The notes below the pieces were generated by a model. The model worked only from the letters and a program-made list of their open reading frames with translations. It was not told the DNA's origin and ran no database searches. A program made the translations under genes and the position numbers. DNA of 64,000 nt from Asterella californica (taxonomy: Eukaryota > Streptophyta > Marchantiopsida > Marchantiales > Aytoniaceae), in contig JAYKYS010000015.1 in the NCBI GenBank assembly GCA_036924285.1, positions 9,176,001-9,240,000 on the forward strand, written 5' to 3'. Numbering within the stretch: the stretch's first letter is position 1; each line of letters begins with the position of its first letter. Of this stretch, positions 29,382 to 39,047 are shown piece by piece.

Positions 29382-31967
29382 ATGGATCATAGTGCTGCTG
29401 TACAGGGTGTGGCTGCTGCTCAAGGTGCCCCTGTTCAAGGGACTCCTGTTCAGGAAGGAATTGGTTCTCAAGGAGGACCTACGGTGGTTCCAGCAACAGC
29501 ACAACCTGCTGTAGACACGTCTCAGATTCTTCAGGCGTTGGCTGCCTTGATTCAGCAGCAGCCTGCAATTGGGGGAGCTGAGCAGAAGTCCACAAGAGCA
29601 TTACAAGCAATTGTTGGTCGATGTGGACAATTCGATGGAAGAGACGTTACTAGGTACCTGCGGGAGTATGTGGGTGAGATGGAGTTGATCAGGGCACCTG
29701 AAGTTGAGGTAATTCTAAGCTTTGAGTTGACTGTTGTCCCTGAATTGAGAGAGAAGGTTAGAAATTTACAGAGAAGACATTTAGGTGGGTGGACTCTGTT
29801 TGAACGTGCACTGAGAGAAGAATTTCTAGAAGAGGACTCTGAAAGAGTCACCAGAAGAACTCTCATGGATTGGATAGAGCGTCAGCCTGGACGTTCCATG
29901 GGATTGAATGAAGTGATTCGTGAATTTGAGAAGAGGTACTCTCAGCTTTCTGGTCTAGAGAGGTTGACGTTGGATGCTAGGAAGACAGAGTTGTTCTTAG
30001 GGGCTCTGGATGAGTTCACAGCAGATAGGCTTTGTTTCATGTTGGCTGATCGAGGGGCTGAAGGGGGAGTTACATCTGATTGGAGGAGAGTAGAAGAAGC
30101 AGTATCCACCCTTGCTAGACAACGTCGTGGTAGGATGGTATTGCAGCCAGAGACCTTACCAGAGCAAAGAGTAGCTCCTCATGTTCCTGTAGCTCCTCCT
30201 GCAATACCTCAAGCACCTATTGTGATTCCTCAAGCACCTATAGTGGTTCCCCAAGTGGTTCCTCAAGCGCCTGCAGTACCTATCCCAGCACAAAGGGGAC
30301 CTAGACAGCAGCAGCGACCTGTTGAGAACCGAAATCAACATAACTTGATAGAAGAACTTACTCAACAGTTGAGAGATTTGAGGGTTGAGATGGCAGACTT
30401 GAGGAGAGATCAACGACCTGTTGCACCAGGTGCCCGACCTGTAGGAGGAACCTTTACCAGGAGATGTATTTGGTGCGATAGTCCAGATCATCTCAGAGGA
30501 GACTGTCAAGACTTGGCGGTTGCCTTGCGAGAGGGCGTAGTTAACTATCAAAACAACAGGTTGTATCTAACCGCCACCGGGCAGCCTCTGAACACATATT
30601 TTGGAAGAGGAGGAATGAGGAGTTCTCTTCCAGCACTTACTGGTGCGAATACGACAGCTATGACTGCGGGTTCTGCGGAGGCTGATGTATATACTGGGAG
30701 AGTTGAGGTGCGCTCTAATCCAACTATGGTTGAGCAGGCTGTTGAGGTTCCGGTTGAAATGATGAAGAGAGGTGCTGAAAGCATTAGGAGAGCTACTGGA
30801 TGGAGAGACCCAGTAGATGCAACTTCTATTCGAGCATTTTTAGAGACGAGTGGTGAACAAGATGCCATGATCGAAGACAAAAGAAGACGGGACGCTTCTG
30901 ATTTAGATGCAGGAGTACTAGAGGACAGTGACCGTCGGAGGGTTACAAGGAGGAGAGCAGCGGAACCATCACCATCTGTACTAGCTGGAAGATTTCCTGC
31001 TGCAGAGGATATACCTTCTACCTCTACAGCTCCACCACCTGCAGTAGATCCTATGGAAGGTGTGCAGGATTTGCCACAGGAGACTACTGCTACAGATAGA
31101 GTACGTGGGAAGAGGTTTACAGTGCAGGAGAAGGGGAAAGCTCCAGCTTACAAGTTAGCGGCAGACATCAAAACAACAACAGACTTGCGTGCTGTTCTAG
31201 AGCAACGCATTTTGGATGCTAGAGTTGAGTTTACTCTTCGTGAAGTGCTTGGTATCGCAAAGAGAGAGTTTCATGAGTTGATAATAGATATCATGAAGAG
31301 AAAGAGACAGGTATTGACTGATCAAGTAAGTAGTCAGATGGTTGGAGCAGTAGATGCTATTGGTGTTGATCAGTTCGGAGATGATAAGTATGAGGCATGG
31401 GTTGCTGGTCCTGCTGTTATTGAGAATGAAGATGAAGAGTTTGAAGAGGATGGGTCAGACGCAGACAGCGATTTCAAGGAGAAGCACTGGGCAAGAGCGA
31501 CAACAGAGACGCAAGTTCGGCTTGGAGGACTTTCTGAGCCAGTACCTGCACTTGTGGATCACGGGTCGGAGATCAACATCATTTCCAAGGAGGTGTATGA
31601 AAAGGGACAGTGGCCAATCGAAAGGAATCATGGTTGGGTGCTTAGAGCTGCAAATAACCAAAAGGGTGAGTTATACGGAGCTTGTCCCAATATGCGTGTA
31701 AGGATTGGGGATGTAGAGGTTGATCAGCATTTCTTTGTACAGTCATCTGCCTCCTATCCTGTCATACTGGGTCAACCATACATCACCGCTGTTCGGATGG
31801 AGACAAAGGTGATGAACGATGGGTCTCATTATGCTAGAGTTCGGAGTCCTGATGACAAGTACTCAGTACAGTTTTTGACGGTTCGTTCAAGACATGAGCG
31901 GAACAGACAAACCCTTAGAGATTCTCAGACGAAGAGATGTAAGGTTTTTCGCAATCCACTCCTGTAG
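29382..31967 (+). CDS. A-young ORF1, gag-protease
   Basis: ATG at 29,382 (MDHSAAVQGVAAAQGAPVQG) opens 861 codons. Order: Ala/Gln/Pro-rich N-terminus; capsid-like helical region with RRTLMDWIERQPGRS; Pro-Gln linker; knuckle CIWCDSPDHLRGDC near residue 362 (C-X2-C-X4-H-X4-C); a conserved RRATGWRDPVDATSIRAF segment shared with family B; disordered linker; VEFTLREVLGIAKREF; and protease with LVDHGSEINIIS (Asp about 726) and VILGQPYITAVRM. Asp-His-Gly takes the place of the canonical Asp-Thr/Ser-Gly, and the same is seen in three copies, so it is not a random mutation. The frame is intact. It ends 25 nt into the ORF2 frame, which points to -1 frameshifting. Confidence 0.9.
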   Translation: MDHSAAVQGVAAAQGAPVQGTPVQEGIGSQGGPTVVPATAQPAVDTSQILQALAALIQQQPAIGGAEQKSTRALQAIVGRCGQFDGRDVTRYLREYVGEMELIRAPEVEVILSFELTVVPELREKVRNLQRRHLGGWTLFERALREEFLEEDSERVTRRTLMDWIERQPGRSMGLNEVIREFEKRYSQLSGLERLTLDARKTELFLGALDEFTADRLCFMLADRGAEGGVTSDWRRVEEAVSTLARQRRGRMVLQPETLPEQRVAPHVPVAPPAIPQAPIVIPQAPIVVPQVVPQAPAVPIPAQRGPRQQQRPVENRNQHNLIEELTQQLRDLRVEMADLRRDQRPVAPGARPVGGTFTRRCIWCDSPDHLRGDCQDLAVALREGVVNYQNNRLYLTATGQPLNTYFGRGGMRSSLPALTGANTTAMTAGSAEADVYTGRVEVRSNPTMVEQAVEVPVEMMKRGAESIRRATGWRDPVDATSIRAFLETSGEQDAMIEDKRRRDASDLDAGVLEDSDRRRVTRRRAAEPSPSVLAGRFPAAEDIPSTSTAPPPAVDPMEGVQDLPQETTATDRVRGKRFTVQEKGKAPAYKLAADIKTTTDLRAVLEQRILDARVEFTLREVLGIAKREFHELIIDIMKRKRQVLTDQVSSQMVGAVDAIGVDQFGDDKYEAWVAGPAVIENEDEEFEEDGSDADSDFKEKHWARATTETQVRLGGLSEPVPALVDHGSEINIISKEVYEKGQWPIERNHGWVLRAANNQKGELYGACPNMRVRIGDVEVDQHFFVQSSASYPVILGQPYITAVRMETKVMNDGSHYARVRSPDDKYSVQFLTVRSRHERNRQTLRDSQTKRCKVFRNPLL

Positions 31968-31985
31968 AGCGGGAAGACAGGGGTG
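31943..31985 (+). promoter_or_regulatory. -1 frameshift signal of A-young, heptamer changed to GGTTTTT
   Basis: The ORF2 frame opens right after TAA 31,940-31,942. The heptamer is GGTTTTT (31,943-31,949), one substitution from GGGTTTT in A-old and B. Seven nt later CACTCCTGT (31,957-31,965) pairs with ACAGGGGTG (31,977-31,985) across an 11-nt loop. The Phe TTT codon can still slip by -1 on the T run, but the P-site pairing is weakened. Confidence 0.55.
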
Positions 31986-34900
31986 TAGAACCTACTGTTG
32001 AGGTCCCGTTAGAGTTGGAAGCGAGACATGTACAAAGGTCTGGATACATGTGTGGTGTACAGAGTTGGCAGTCTGGATTGCTGATGTTTGAAACAGATGG
32101 GTGGAGTCGATTTACAAGAGTTGAAGATATGGAGGAAAATACAAAAAGGTGGTTGGTGAAACAGGTATCAGGGTTGTGGCGTGTAGGAGTTCTATCTGAA
32201 GACGAAGTGGTTTCTGGTTTGTTTGAAGAGTTTATGTCTGTACAGTCAGCTGTTGGTTGGTTAGACAATGTGAGTAGATTGATGGAGGGGAAAAATAGTG
32301 TGGTGGTGATCCCTATCCACTCTCGATGCATATATAAAGAGATTGCTACATACCTGCAGTTCTTTCCTCATCCGATGCAGAATAATGAAGGGAGAGAAGC
32401 AAGTTGTTGGTGTGCACTCCCTCAGGAAGCAGACGTCCATGCGAAGTACAAATATGTACTGAGAAAGGTAAGACCGGTAGCAGCTCAACTACCTGCTAAC
32501 TCCCAGCAGCAAGTACAGTTAGTGGGGACTGAACCTATATTGCGTGATCATAGACGAGTAGGGCACCAGTTTACTGAGGAGACATTGAAGGAGCTCCAGA
32601 TAGGAGGGGGTGAATTCTTGACTGAGGTCGAGAAGACAGTGTTTGAACAGATGGTAGTAAAGCATGGTAAAGCATTCTCTTTTTCAGCAGAGGAGATAGG
32701 TTGTGTGGACCCGCAGGTTATAGCACCTATGGTTATATTCACAATCCCTCATGTGCCTTGGGACCTGAAACCGATCCCAGTTCCTCGTGCTTTATTGCTT
32801 AAACTCATCGAGTTGTTGAAGGAGAAGGTACAGATGGGGATACTTGAGCCGTCTATGGGGCCGTATTCTAGCAGGTGGTTCACTGTACCCAAGAAGTCAG
32901 GAGCTTTGCGTTTTATTCAAGACCTACAGCCTGCGAATAACGTAAAAATTCGTAACGTTGGGACGGGTCCTGTGATTGAAGAGGTAGCAGAGGCATTTGC
33001 AGGGAGAGCTATCTATTCAATAGGAGATCTATATTCTGGTTATGATCAATTCCAGCTGGCTGTGGAGAGTAGAGATTTAACTACTATGCGTACGCCCCTG
33101 GGATTGATGCGAATGTGTACTCTTCCACAAGGAGCGACGAACTCGGTGGCTCATATGCAGAATGCGATGCATAAGGTACTAAGGGAGTTTGTGCCTGATG
33201 TTACCATTCCATTTCTAGATGATATTCCTATAAAGGGTTGCGCGGTTGAAGACAAGGATGAAGCAGTACTTGCGAATGGATGTAGAAGATTTGTTGCAGA
33301 CCATATCAGGGATGTAGAACATATCTTGACTCGTCTGGAGGAGGTACATCTCACCCTGTCAGGAGCTAAGTCCAAGTTTGGCGTGTCTGAGATTTTAGTG
33401 GTTGGACATCTGTGTGGCGCTTTTGGAAGGCGACCAAACCCCGAGAAGGTTGAAGCCATAGCAAGGATGGCAGACTGTAGGAATATCACAGAGGTTCGAC
33501 GCTTTCTAGGTGCTTGTGTATTTTATCGTTTATCCATTCCTCATTATGCTCATGTTGCTGAGCCTTTGTATGCATTATTGAGGAAGGGTAAGAGGTTTAT
33601 ATGGACCTCAGTCCATCGAGAAGCTATGAATAGGTTGAAGGAGGCTCTACAGTCTCCGCCTGTTTTGAGAAGAGTAGACTATGGATGTGGGAGACCTGTC
33701 ATTGTCACAGTAGATACTAGCCCAAAGGCAATTGGCTGGGCGATAGGTCAAGATGATGCGGATGGATTGCGGCTTACCTCTAGGTTTGGAGCTAGGATCT
33801 TGACAGACAGGCAACGAGATTATCCTCAGGTGAAGCGTGAGTTGTGGGGAGCGGTGACAGCAATGAAGACAGATCGTGAGTTTCTGATTGGTGCTCATGT
33901 AGTCCTGGAAACGGATTGTCTACCTCTACTAGGCATGATATCCAACTGTACCACGCCAGACATAGCAATGTTACGTTGGATTGCCTATATTAGAAGCTTG
34001 AATCCGGAGCTGAAGCATATAAAAGGAAAGGAGAATATGGTTGCAGATATGTTGTCAAGGGCTCGATTTGTGGATGAGGATGTCATGATTTCAGAAGCTG
34101 AGGAAGAAGAGAGACAGGATGCTCAGTGTCAGGTTAATCGACGGGCTACAAACTTGGAGCCGTTGATGTTTAGAGAGGAGCTTTACACAGGTAGACTTCG
34201 TGACATAGGATATTATCTGAGCTTGTTGGAGAGGCAGGAGAGATGGAGCAAAGTAGAGTTCAGGGAGATAAGAAAACAAGCTTACAACTATCTTCTGCAT
34301 GATGGATATCTTTGGAGACGACCACAGAGGAGAGATGGGATGTTCATAAGGGTAGTGGACGATCAAGAGACTAAGCAGCAACTAATGAAGGAGTTCCATG
34401 ATACCTTATGGGCCGGACATCGAGGGATTTGGGCTACCTACACCAAGTTGAAGGAGAGGTACTGGTGGAAAGGTCTGTACCAGGATGTGGTGAACTACGT
34501 CAGCTCATGTTTGCATTGTCAGTTCTACTCAAAGATCCGGTATAGGGACGGTCTTGTGCCAACTTATCCGCCTTGCATTCACTTCCAGTGGGTTCTCGAC
34601 TTGGTGGTAATGCCTCTGGGGTTATGGGGCATGCGATATTTGGTTTTGGCTCGTGAGGATCTCTCCAACTTTGTAGAAGGACGAGCTTTGAGAACGAAGA
34701 CTACAGAGGGGATATGTAAGTTTGTTCTTGAGGATATTATCTGTAGATATGGGTCTGTAGGAAGGCTAAGGGCAGATAGGGGAGAACTACGGGGTACGGA
34801 AGTGAAAGAGTTTTTTGCTCGATATGGTGTGAAGCTCAAGCTTACTACTGCGATGAATCCAGAAGGGATTGGCAAGAGCGAGCGAGGACATCCATCGATA

Positions 34901-35119
34901 GTTCAGGCTTTGGTGAAGGCGTGTGATGGTAAGCATAGAGAGTGGCCTAGGTTACTCCCTTTTGCTTTATGGGCAGATAGAACAACTCATTGTTCGACTA
35001 CAGGGTACATGCCTGTTGAGTTGATGTTAGGGCAGAAACCGATGATGCCAGCAGAAGAAGACTTTCCTACCTGGGCTACTTTGCCATGGGAGGACATGCC
35101 GTGCAGCTTCTCTCACTAA
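31943..35119 (+). CDS. A-young ORF2, RT-RNase H-integrase, frameshifted near its end
   Basis: In the -1 frame relative to ORF1, about 1,058 codons. Order: a Cys/Trp-containing domain of unknown role (about 32,040-32,560); RT with FTVPKKSGALRFIQDLQP, LPQGATNSVAHM and catalytic FLDD at 33,212-33,223; RNase H (TVDTSPKAIGWAIGQDD to DMLSRARF); integrase zinc domain (FHDTLWAGH, CLHC); core D, D, E (VLDLV, RADRGEL, GKSERGH). A 7-bp deletion near 35,096 compared with A-old brings a stop at 35,117. The rest lies in another frame at 35,121-35,481. The FLDD box and the RRFLGACVFYR-type RNase H linker differ from common plant lineages. Confidence 0.9.
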   Translation, partial: GFSQSTPVEREDRGVEPTVEVPLELEARHVQRSGYMCGVQSWQSGLLMFETDGWSRFTRVEDMEENTKRWLVKQVSGLWRVGVLSEDEVVSGLFEEFMSVQSAVGWLDNVSRLMEGKNSVVVIPIHSRCIYKEIATYLQFFPHPMQNNEGREASCWCALPQEADVHAKYKYVLRKVRPVAAQLPANSQQQVQLVGTEPILRDHRRVGHQFTEETLKELQIGGGEFLTEVEKTVFEQMVVKHGKAFSFSAEEIGCVDPQVIAPMVIFTIPHVPWDLKPIPVPRALLLKLIELLKEKVQMGILEPSMGPYSSRWFTVPKKSGALRFIQDLQPANNVKIRNVGTGPVIEEVAEAFAGRAIYSIGDLYSGYDQFQLAVESRDLTTMRTPLGLMRMCTLPQGATNSVAHMQNAMHKVLREFVPDVTIPFLDDIPIKGCAVEDKDEAVLANGCRRFVADHIRDVEHILTRLEEVHLTLSGAKSKFGVSEILVVGHLCGAFGRRPNPEKVEAIARMADCRNITEVRRFLGACVFYRLSIPHYAHVAEPLYALLRKGKRFIWTSVHREAMNRLKEALQSPPVLRRVDYGCGRPVIVTVDTSPKAIGWAIGQDDADGLRLTSRFGARILTDRQRDYPQVKRELWGAVTAMKTDREFLIGAHVVLETDCLPLLGMISNCTTPDIAMLRWIAYIRSLNPELKHIKGKENMVADMLSRARFVDEDVMISEAEEEERQDAQCQVNRRATNLEPLMFREELYTGRLRDIGYYLSLLERQERWSKVEFREIRKQAYNYLLHDGYLWRRPQRRDGMFIRVVDDQETKQQLMKEFHDTLWAGHRGIWATYTKLKERYWWKGLYQDVVNYVSSCLHCQFYSKIRYRDGLVPTYPPCIHFQWVLDLVVMPLGLWGMRYLVLAREDLSNFVEGRALRTKTTEGICKFVLEDIICRYGSVGRLRADRGELRGTEVKEFFARYGVKLKLTTAMNPEGIGKSERGHPSIVQALVKACDGKHREWPRLLPFALWADRTTHCSTTGYMPVELMLGQKPMMPAEEDFPTWATLPWEDMPCSFSH

Positions 35120-35120
35120 G

Positions 35121-35481
35121 AATCAGACAGCTAGAATGTAGAGAGGAGGATCTCGCTGAAGCGCAGCTCCGGCTGAAGGCAGCTCGACTTGGGAACAAGG
35201 AGAGATTTGATAAGACTCATAGACTTCGGCCAAAACCGATACAAGTTGAGGATTGGGTGTTGATATACGACAGCACATTGGAGAACCAACACTCTACAGT
35301 CCGAAAGTTTTCGAGAAGGTGGTTTGGCCCGTACCTTGTTTCAGATGTACATCAGAATGCTACTTATTCCTTGCAAGAGCTAGATGGCACGCATTTAAGA
35401 CTTCCAGTTGCTGGGAAACGAGTGAAGTTATTCAAGAAGAGAGGGGAGGCTGTGGAGCTAGCTCAGTTCTTAGGTTCATAG
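35121..35481 (+). pseudogene. A-young integrase C-terminal end, out of frame
   Basis: After the deletion, the sequence LRIRQLECREEDLAEAQ, RWFGPYLVSDVHQNATYSLQELDG and VAGKRVKLFKKRGEAVEL continues open to 35,481. It matches the end of family B ORF2 and holds the GPY-like motif (FGPYLV). It restores homology to the stop, so the deletion is the only lesion seen in pol. Confidence 0.85.
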
Positions 35482-35587
35482 CAGACAGGAGCAAATGAAG
35501 ATCTTTCTGAGACGGTCGAGGAGAGCGAAGATGATTAGGAAGGCCACGACGATCGATGACGGATTGGCACATACCAGAGGATGTGCA

Positions 35588-35604
35588 GGTTTGGAGGGGG
35601 TGAA
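35588..35604 (+). other. Polypurine tract of A-young
   Basis: GGTTTGGAGGGGGTGAA directly precedes the 3' LTR. The same tract precedes the 3' LTR of A-old at 27,188-27,204. Confidence 0.65.
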
Positions 35605-37456
35605 TGTCGTGTTGTACATGGGTCTGTACAGTGAAAACTAGTTGCAAGGAGATCTTTTCTTTGTTGTGTAAAGGAAGCTGCCCTGCAGCTTAACAAGCTA
35701 GGCAGGAGCTAAGCTGGGGCCATGCTTGACAAGCTGCCCCCTAGCTTGGGTTGGAGTATCACCCCTAAGGGAGTCGAAAGACACCAGGATGTAAAGCTCG
35801 ACGAGGAGAGAGACCTCATGCTTCTAGTTTTGACAGAAAGTGTTTTAAGCAATAGTTAGTACGAGTTTTAGGCTATGAGATATGTGAAAGAGGGAAATTC
35901 GTCGATTCTGACTCGAGACTCGAACTCAGAATCTGATAGCGTGGGTGTGTAGGTGTTCCTGAATACTATAGTTTTGACTCCTTATTCATTAAAAACGGAG
36001 TTGTATAGAGGAGTTTGCACAGAAAAGGCTAGTAAAGACTTTGCAGAAAGATTTCTACAGTAAAAGCATGTGTACAAAGTTTAAATCCTTTTAGAACGGA
36101 ACTAGAGGCCATCCCAGTGATAGGGCGCCTGCCTAGGAGGGAAGTGGTCTCAGGATCAATCCCTCCTGGCCTCTGGTTCCTATTCTGGCATGTTGGTCTC
36201 CCGGATGGGAGTCTATGTTGGGTATTCAGCCATGTCCTGTATACCTAGGGGCGGGAGACCGGTATCTCCTTTAATCGTGGGCTTCTTGGCCTAAGCCTCC
36301 GCATGCCATCCTGAATATACTATGGGAGATACCTGGTGCGCATATGGGGGGGCTGTAAGCCCTGTGGGGCAGCCTCATAAGTGTAGGGGCTTCGGTCTAC
36401 ATTGGATGGCTTGTAGTATATTCAAGATGGCATCAAGAGCACAGGAAACTTTTGCTAAATAGTTAAATAATCATCGAGTAGGCTTGCGATGGGGAATGAG
36501 GTTATGTGAACCTTTATCAGTGTAGGGATAGAGTTTGTAGAGACAACTGCGAAACTTATATTAAAAAGGGGTCAACTTTGTAAAAAATGCCTTGTACGCA
36601 TAAGGACAGCAGGGGGGCAGCTTAAGCTAGGGCCCTGCTTGTGATAAGTGACTGCACTTATAAGGACAGCAGGGGGGCAGCTTAAGCTGGGGCTTTAACT
36701 TTTAGGTTTAATACCTGCGGCGGCTGGAGATCGAGGACACTTTTTCAAGGGAGTTTTCTGAGAGAACTGGGGCGGAAGGAGGAAAAAGGAGCAGAATTAG
36801 GGATTGAGGAGAGGAGACGCTGAGAAGCTTGGAGGCTGAGTGGGGGATCGATTTTTCTGCCAGAATTGAGAGGATTGAGGAGAGGAGACGCTGAGAAGCC
36901 TGGAGGCTGAGCAGGGATCGATTTTTCTGACAGAATTGAGTGGATTGAGGAGAGGAGACGCTGAGAAGCTTGGAGGCTGAGTGGGGATCAAATTTTCTGG
37001 ACAGAATTGATAAGGCGGACGGGAAGATCGTGACAGGGGGACAGACAGACGTTTTGAGGTTGGAGCTTCATCTGATATACAGTTGGGGTTTGGAGGCAGT
37101 AGAATTGAACGGACAGAGGTGGTTTATTTGAAGGAGATCGTTTTTGACAAGGCTTTGGTTGTCGTAAGATCAAATTCCTTGGAATTTTCAGCTGAGAAGG
37201 ACTTAGGAGAGGAGGAGAGACATATTTTCTTAACAGTGAAGCAGTTGACACTGAAATAAAGCCATTTCTACTTCGGAGAGATATATTTGTGTACCTGAGT
37301 GCATGATTGAGTGTTTGTTTTGCAATTGGTGGGCACAAGAGGCTGTGTTTTGAGATTTCATCGTCTGCAGCGACCTATTTTCCTTTCTGGTCATTTCTCT
37401 TTGATCTATCACAGTCAGGAGGTCCGCCCTCCCCAAGAAAGACTCTCACCACGACA
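35605..37456 (+). repeat. 3' LTR of A-young
   Basis: Full copy of the 5' LTR. Observed differences: one inserted C in the tRNA-like segment (about 36,113), and G/A changes near 35,811, 36,047 and 36,139. Contains tRNA-like copy 3 (36,104-36,174). Confidence 0.92.
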
Positions 37457-37460
37457 ACGT

Positions 37461-39047
37461 GTTTTAGACTGGGAAGTATGTGAAAGAGGGAAATCCGTCG
37501 ATTCTAGCTCGTGATTCGAACTCAGAATCTGATAGCGTGAGCGTGTAGGTGTTCACAAATACTATAGTTTTGACTCCTTGTTCATTAAAAATGGAGTTGT
37601 ATAGAGAAGTTAGCGTAGGAAAGGCTAGTAAAGACTTGACAGGAAAATTTCTTCAGGAAAACATATGTACAAAAGTTTTTACCTTCTTGAACGGAACCAA
37701 AGGCCATCCCAGTGATAAGGCGTCTGTCTAGGAGGGAAGTGGTCTCAGGATCAATCCCCCTTGGCCTCTGATTTCTATTCTGGCATGTTGGCCTCATGGA
37801 AGAGAGTCTATGTTGGATATGCAGCCACGTCCTGCATATCTAGGGGCGGGAGAACGGTATCTCTCTTAATCGTGGGCTTCATGGCTTCCTCCGCATGCCG
37901 TCTTGAATATACTATGGGAGATACCTGGTGCGCATATGGTGGGGCTATAAGCCCTGTGGGGCAGCCTCATAAGTGTTGGGGCTTCGGTCTACATTGGATG
38001 GCTTGTAGTATATTCAGGGTGGCATCGAGGACACGGGAAACTTTTGCTGATTATTATGTACGCATAAGGACAGCAGGGGAGCAGTTTAGCTGGGGCCTTA
38101 AAATTGAAGCGGAAGCAGAAGATTACCGCGGAAGATTACAGCGGAAGCGGACATTTTTCTGAGAAATGTTTCTTAGAGAGCGGAAGCGGAAGATTACCGC
38201 GGAAGCTTGAAGCGGAAGATTACAGCGAAAGCGGAAGCGGACATTTTTCTGAGAAATGTTTCTTAGAGAGCGGAAGCGGAACTCTGTACGCATAAGGACA
38301 GCAGGGGGACAGCTTAAGCTGGGGCCTTAACTTTTAGGTTAAATACCTACGGTGGCTTGGGATCGGGGAGAGTTTTTGGGAAAAGGATTTTTTGCTTAGA
38401 GAGCTGAAGCGGAAGGAGGAGGATTAGGGATTGGGAGATCGAGGACACGCAAGAGAAGCTAGGAGGCTGAGGGAAGATCAAATTGCTAACAGATTGAATT
38501 TGGAGATCATCGTAGAGAGAGGAGCAGGAGTTTTAAGCTTGAACGTTGTCTAATAAACTGTTCTGAGGAGAAATTACTCTCAGGAGGCAGTTCTATTGAG
38601 AGAGATCGTTTGAAAATCTACAGAGGACTTTTGATCGACGTTGGATCAAATTTCTGAGAGTTTCAGTTGGGGCAAAGAGAGGAATAAGATTCACGGGTCT
38701 GAATTTCACTATTAGGTTCGGATTGAGACGTACTTAGTAGACTTTTGGCTGAGAACTGATTGACGAGAGAGAGAGAGGCACGCAGGAAAGGAAGAGAGAG
38801 AGATTTTCTTTACAGTTGAAGAGATTGATGATGCAGTGACACTGAAATAAAGTTGTTTGAATCTTGAGAGGTCTATCTGTATACCCAAGGTGTGTTGGAG
38901 TGCTTGTTTTTGTAATCAATGGACGCAAGAAGCAGGATTTTGGAGATCTCATCGTCGGCAGCAACCTATTTTCCTTTCTGGTCGTTTTTCTCTGATCGGT
39001 CACAGTCAGGAGGTCCGCCCTCCCCAAGAAAGACTCTCAACTCGACA
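37461..39047 (+). repeat. 3' LTR of A-old, remaining part
   Basis: Continues the LTR interrupted at 27,465 and aligns base for base with 1-1,581 apart from the shorter GCGGAAG array (38,104-38,282) and scattered substitutions. It carries tRNA-like copy 4 (37,699-37,769) and ends CTCGACA at 39,047, where unrelated AT-rich DNA starts. Confidence 0.88.

Larger units (their letters stand above)
27466..37456 (+). mobile_element. Ty3/gypsy retrotransposon A-young, nearly complete, in the 3' LTR of A-old
   Basis: The LTRs at 27,466-29,316 (1,851 bp) and 35,605-37,456 (1,852 bp) differ by about three substitutions and one indel. The duplication ACGT (27,462-27,465 and 37,457-37,460) lies in the A-old LTR, which continues seamlessly on both sides. 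ORF1 is intact; ORF2 is intact until a 7-bp deletion near 35,096. It is the best copy of family A in the window and the reference for the dead copy around it. Confidence 0.93.
1..39047 (+). mobile_element. Old Ty3/gypsy retrotransposon A-old, 5' end outside window, inverted inside and heavily nested
   Basis: The 5' LTR end (1,581) and the 3' LTR end (39,047) share the same terminal bases (CTCAACTCGACA), and the LTR bodies align. Between them, after removal of nested elements, lie in order: gag start (plus), an inverted block (minus) with gag end, protease, RT, RNase H and part of integrase, then integrase end (plus) and the polypurine tract. The remaining length (about 9.7 kb plus about 0.37 kb missing on the left) agrees with the 9,991-bp A-young copy. 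All reading frames carry stops or frameshifts, so it is dead. Target duplication cannot be checked because the left end is outside the window. Confidence 0.88.
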
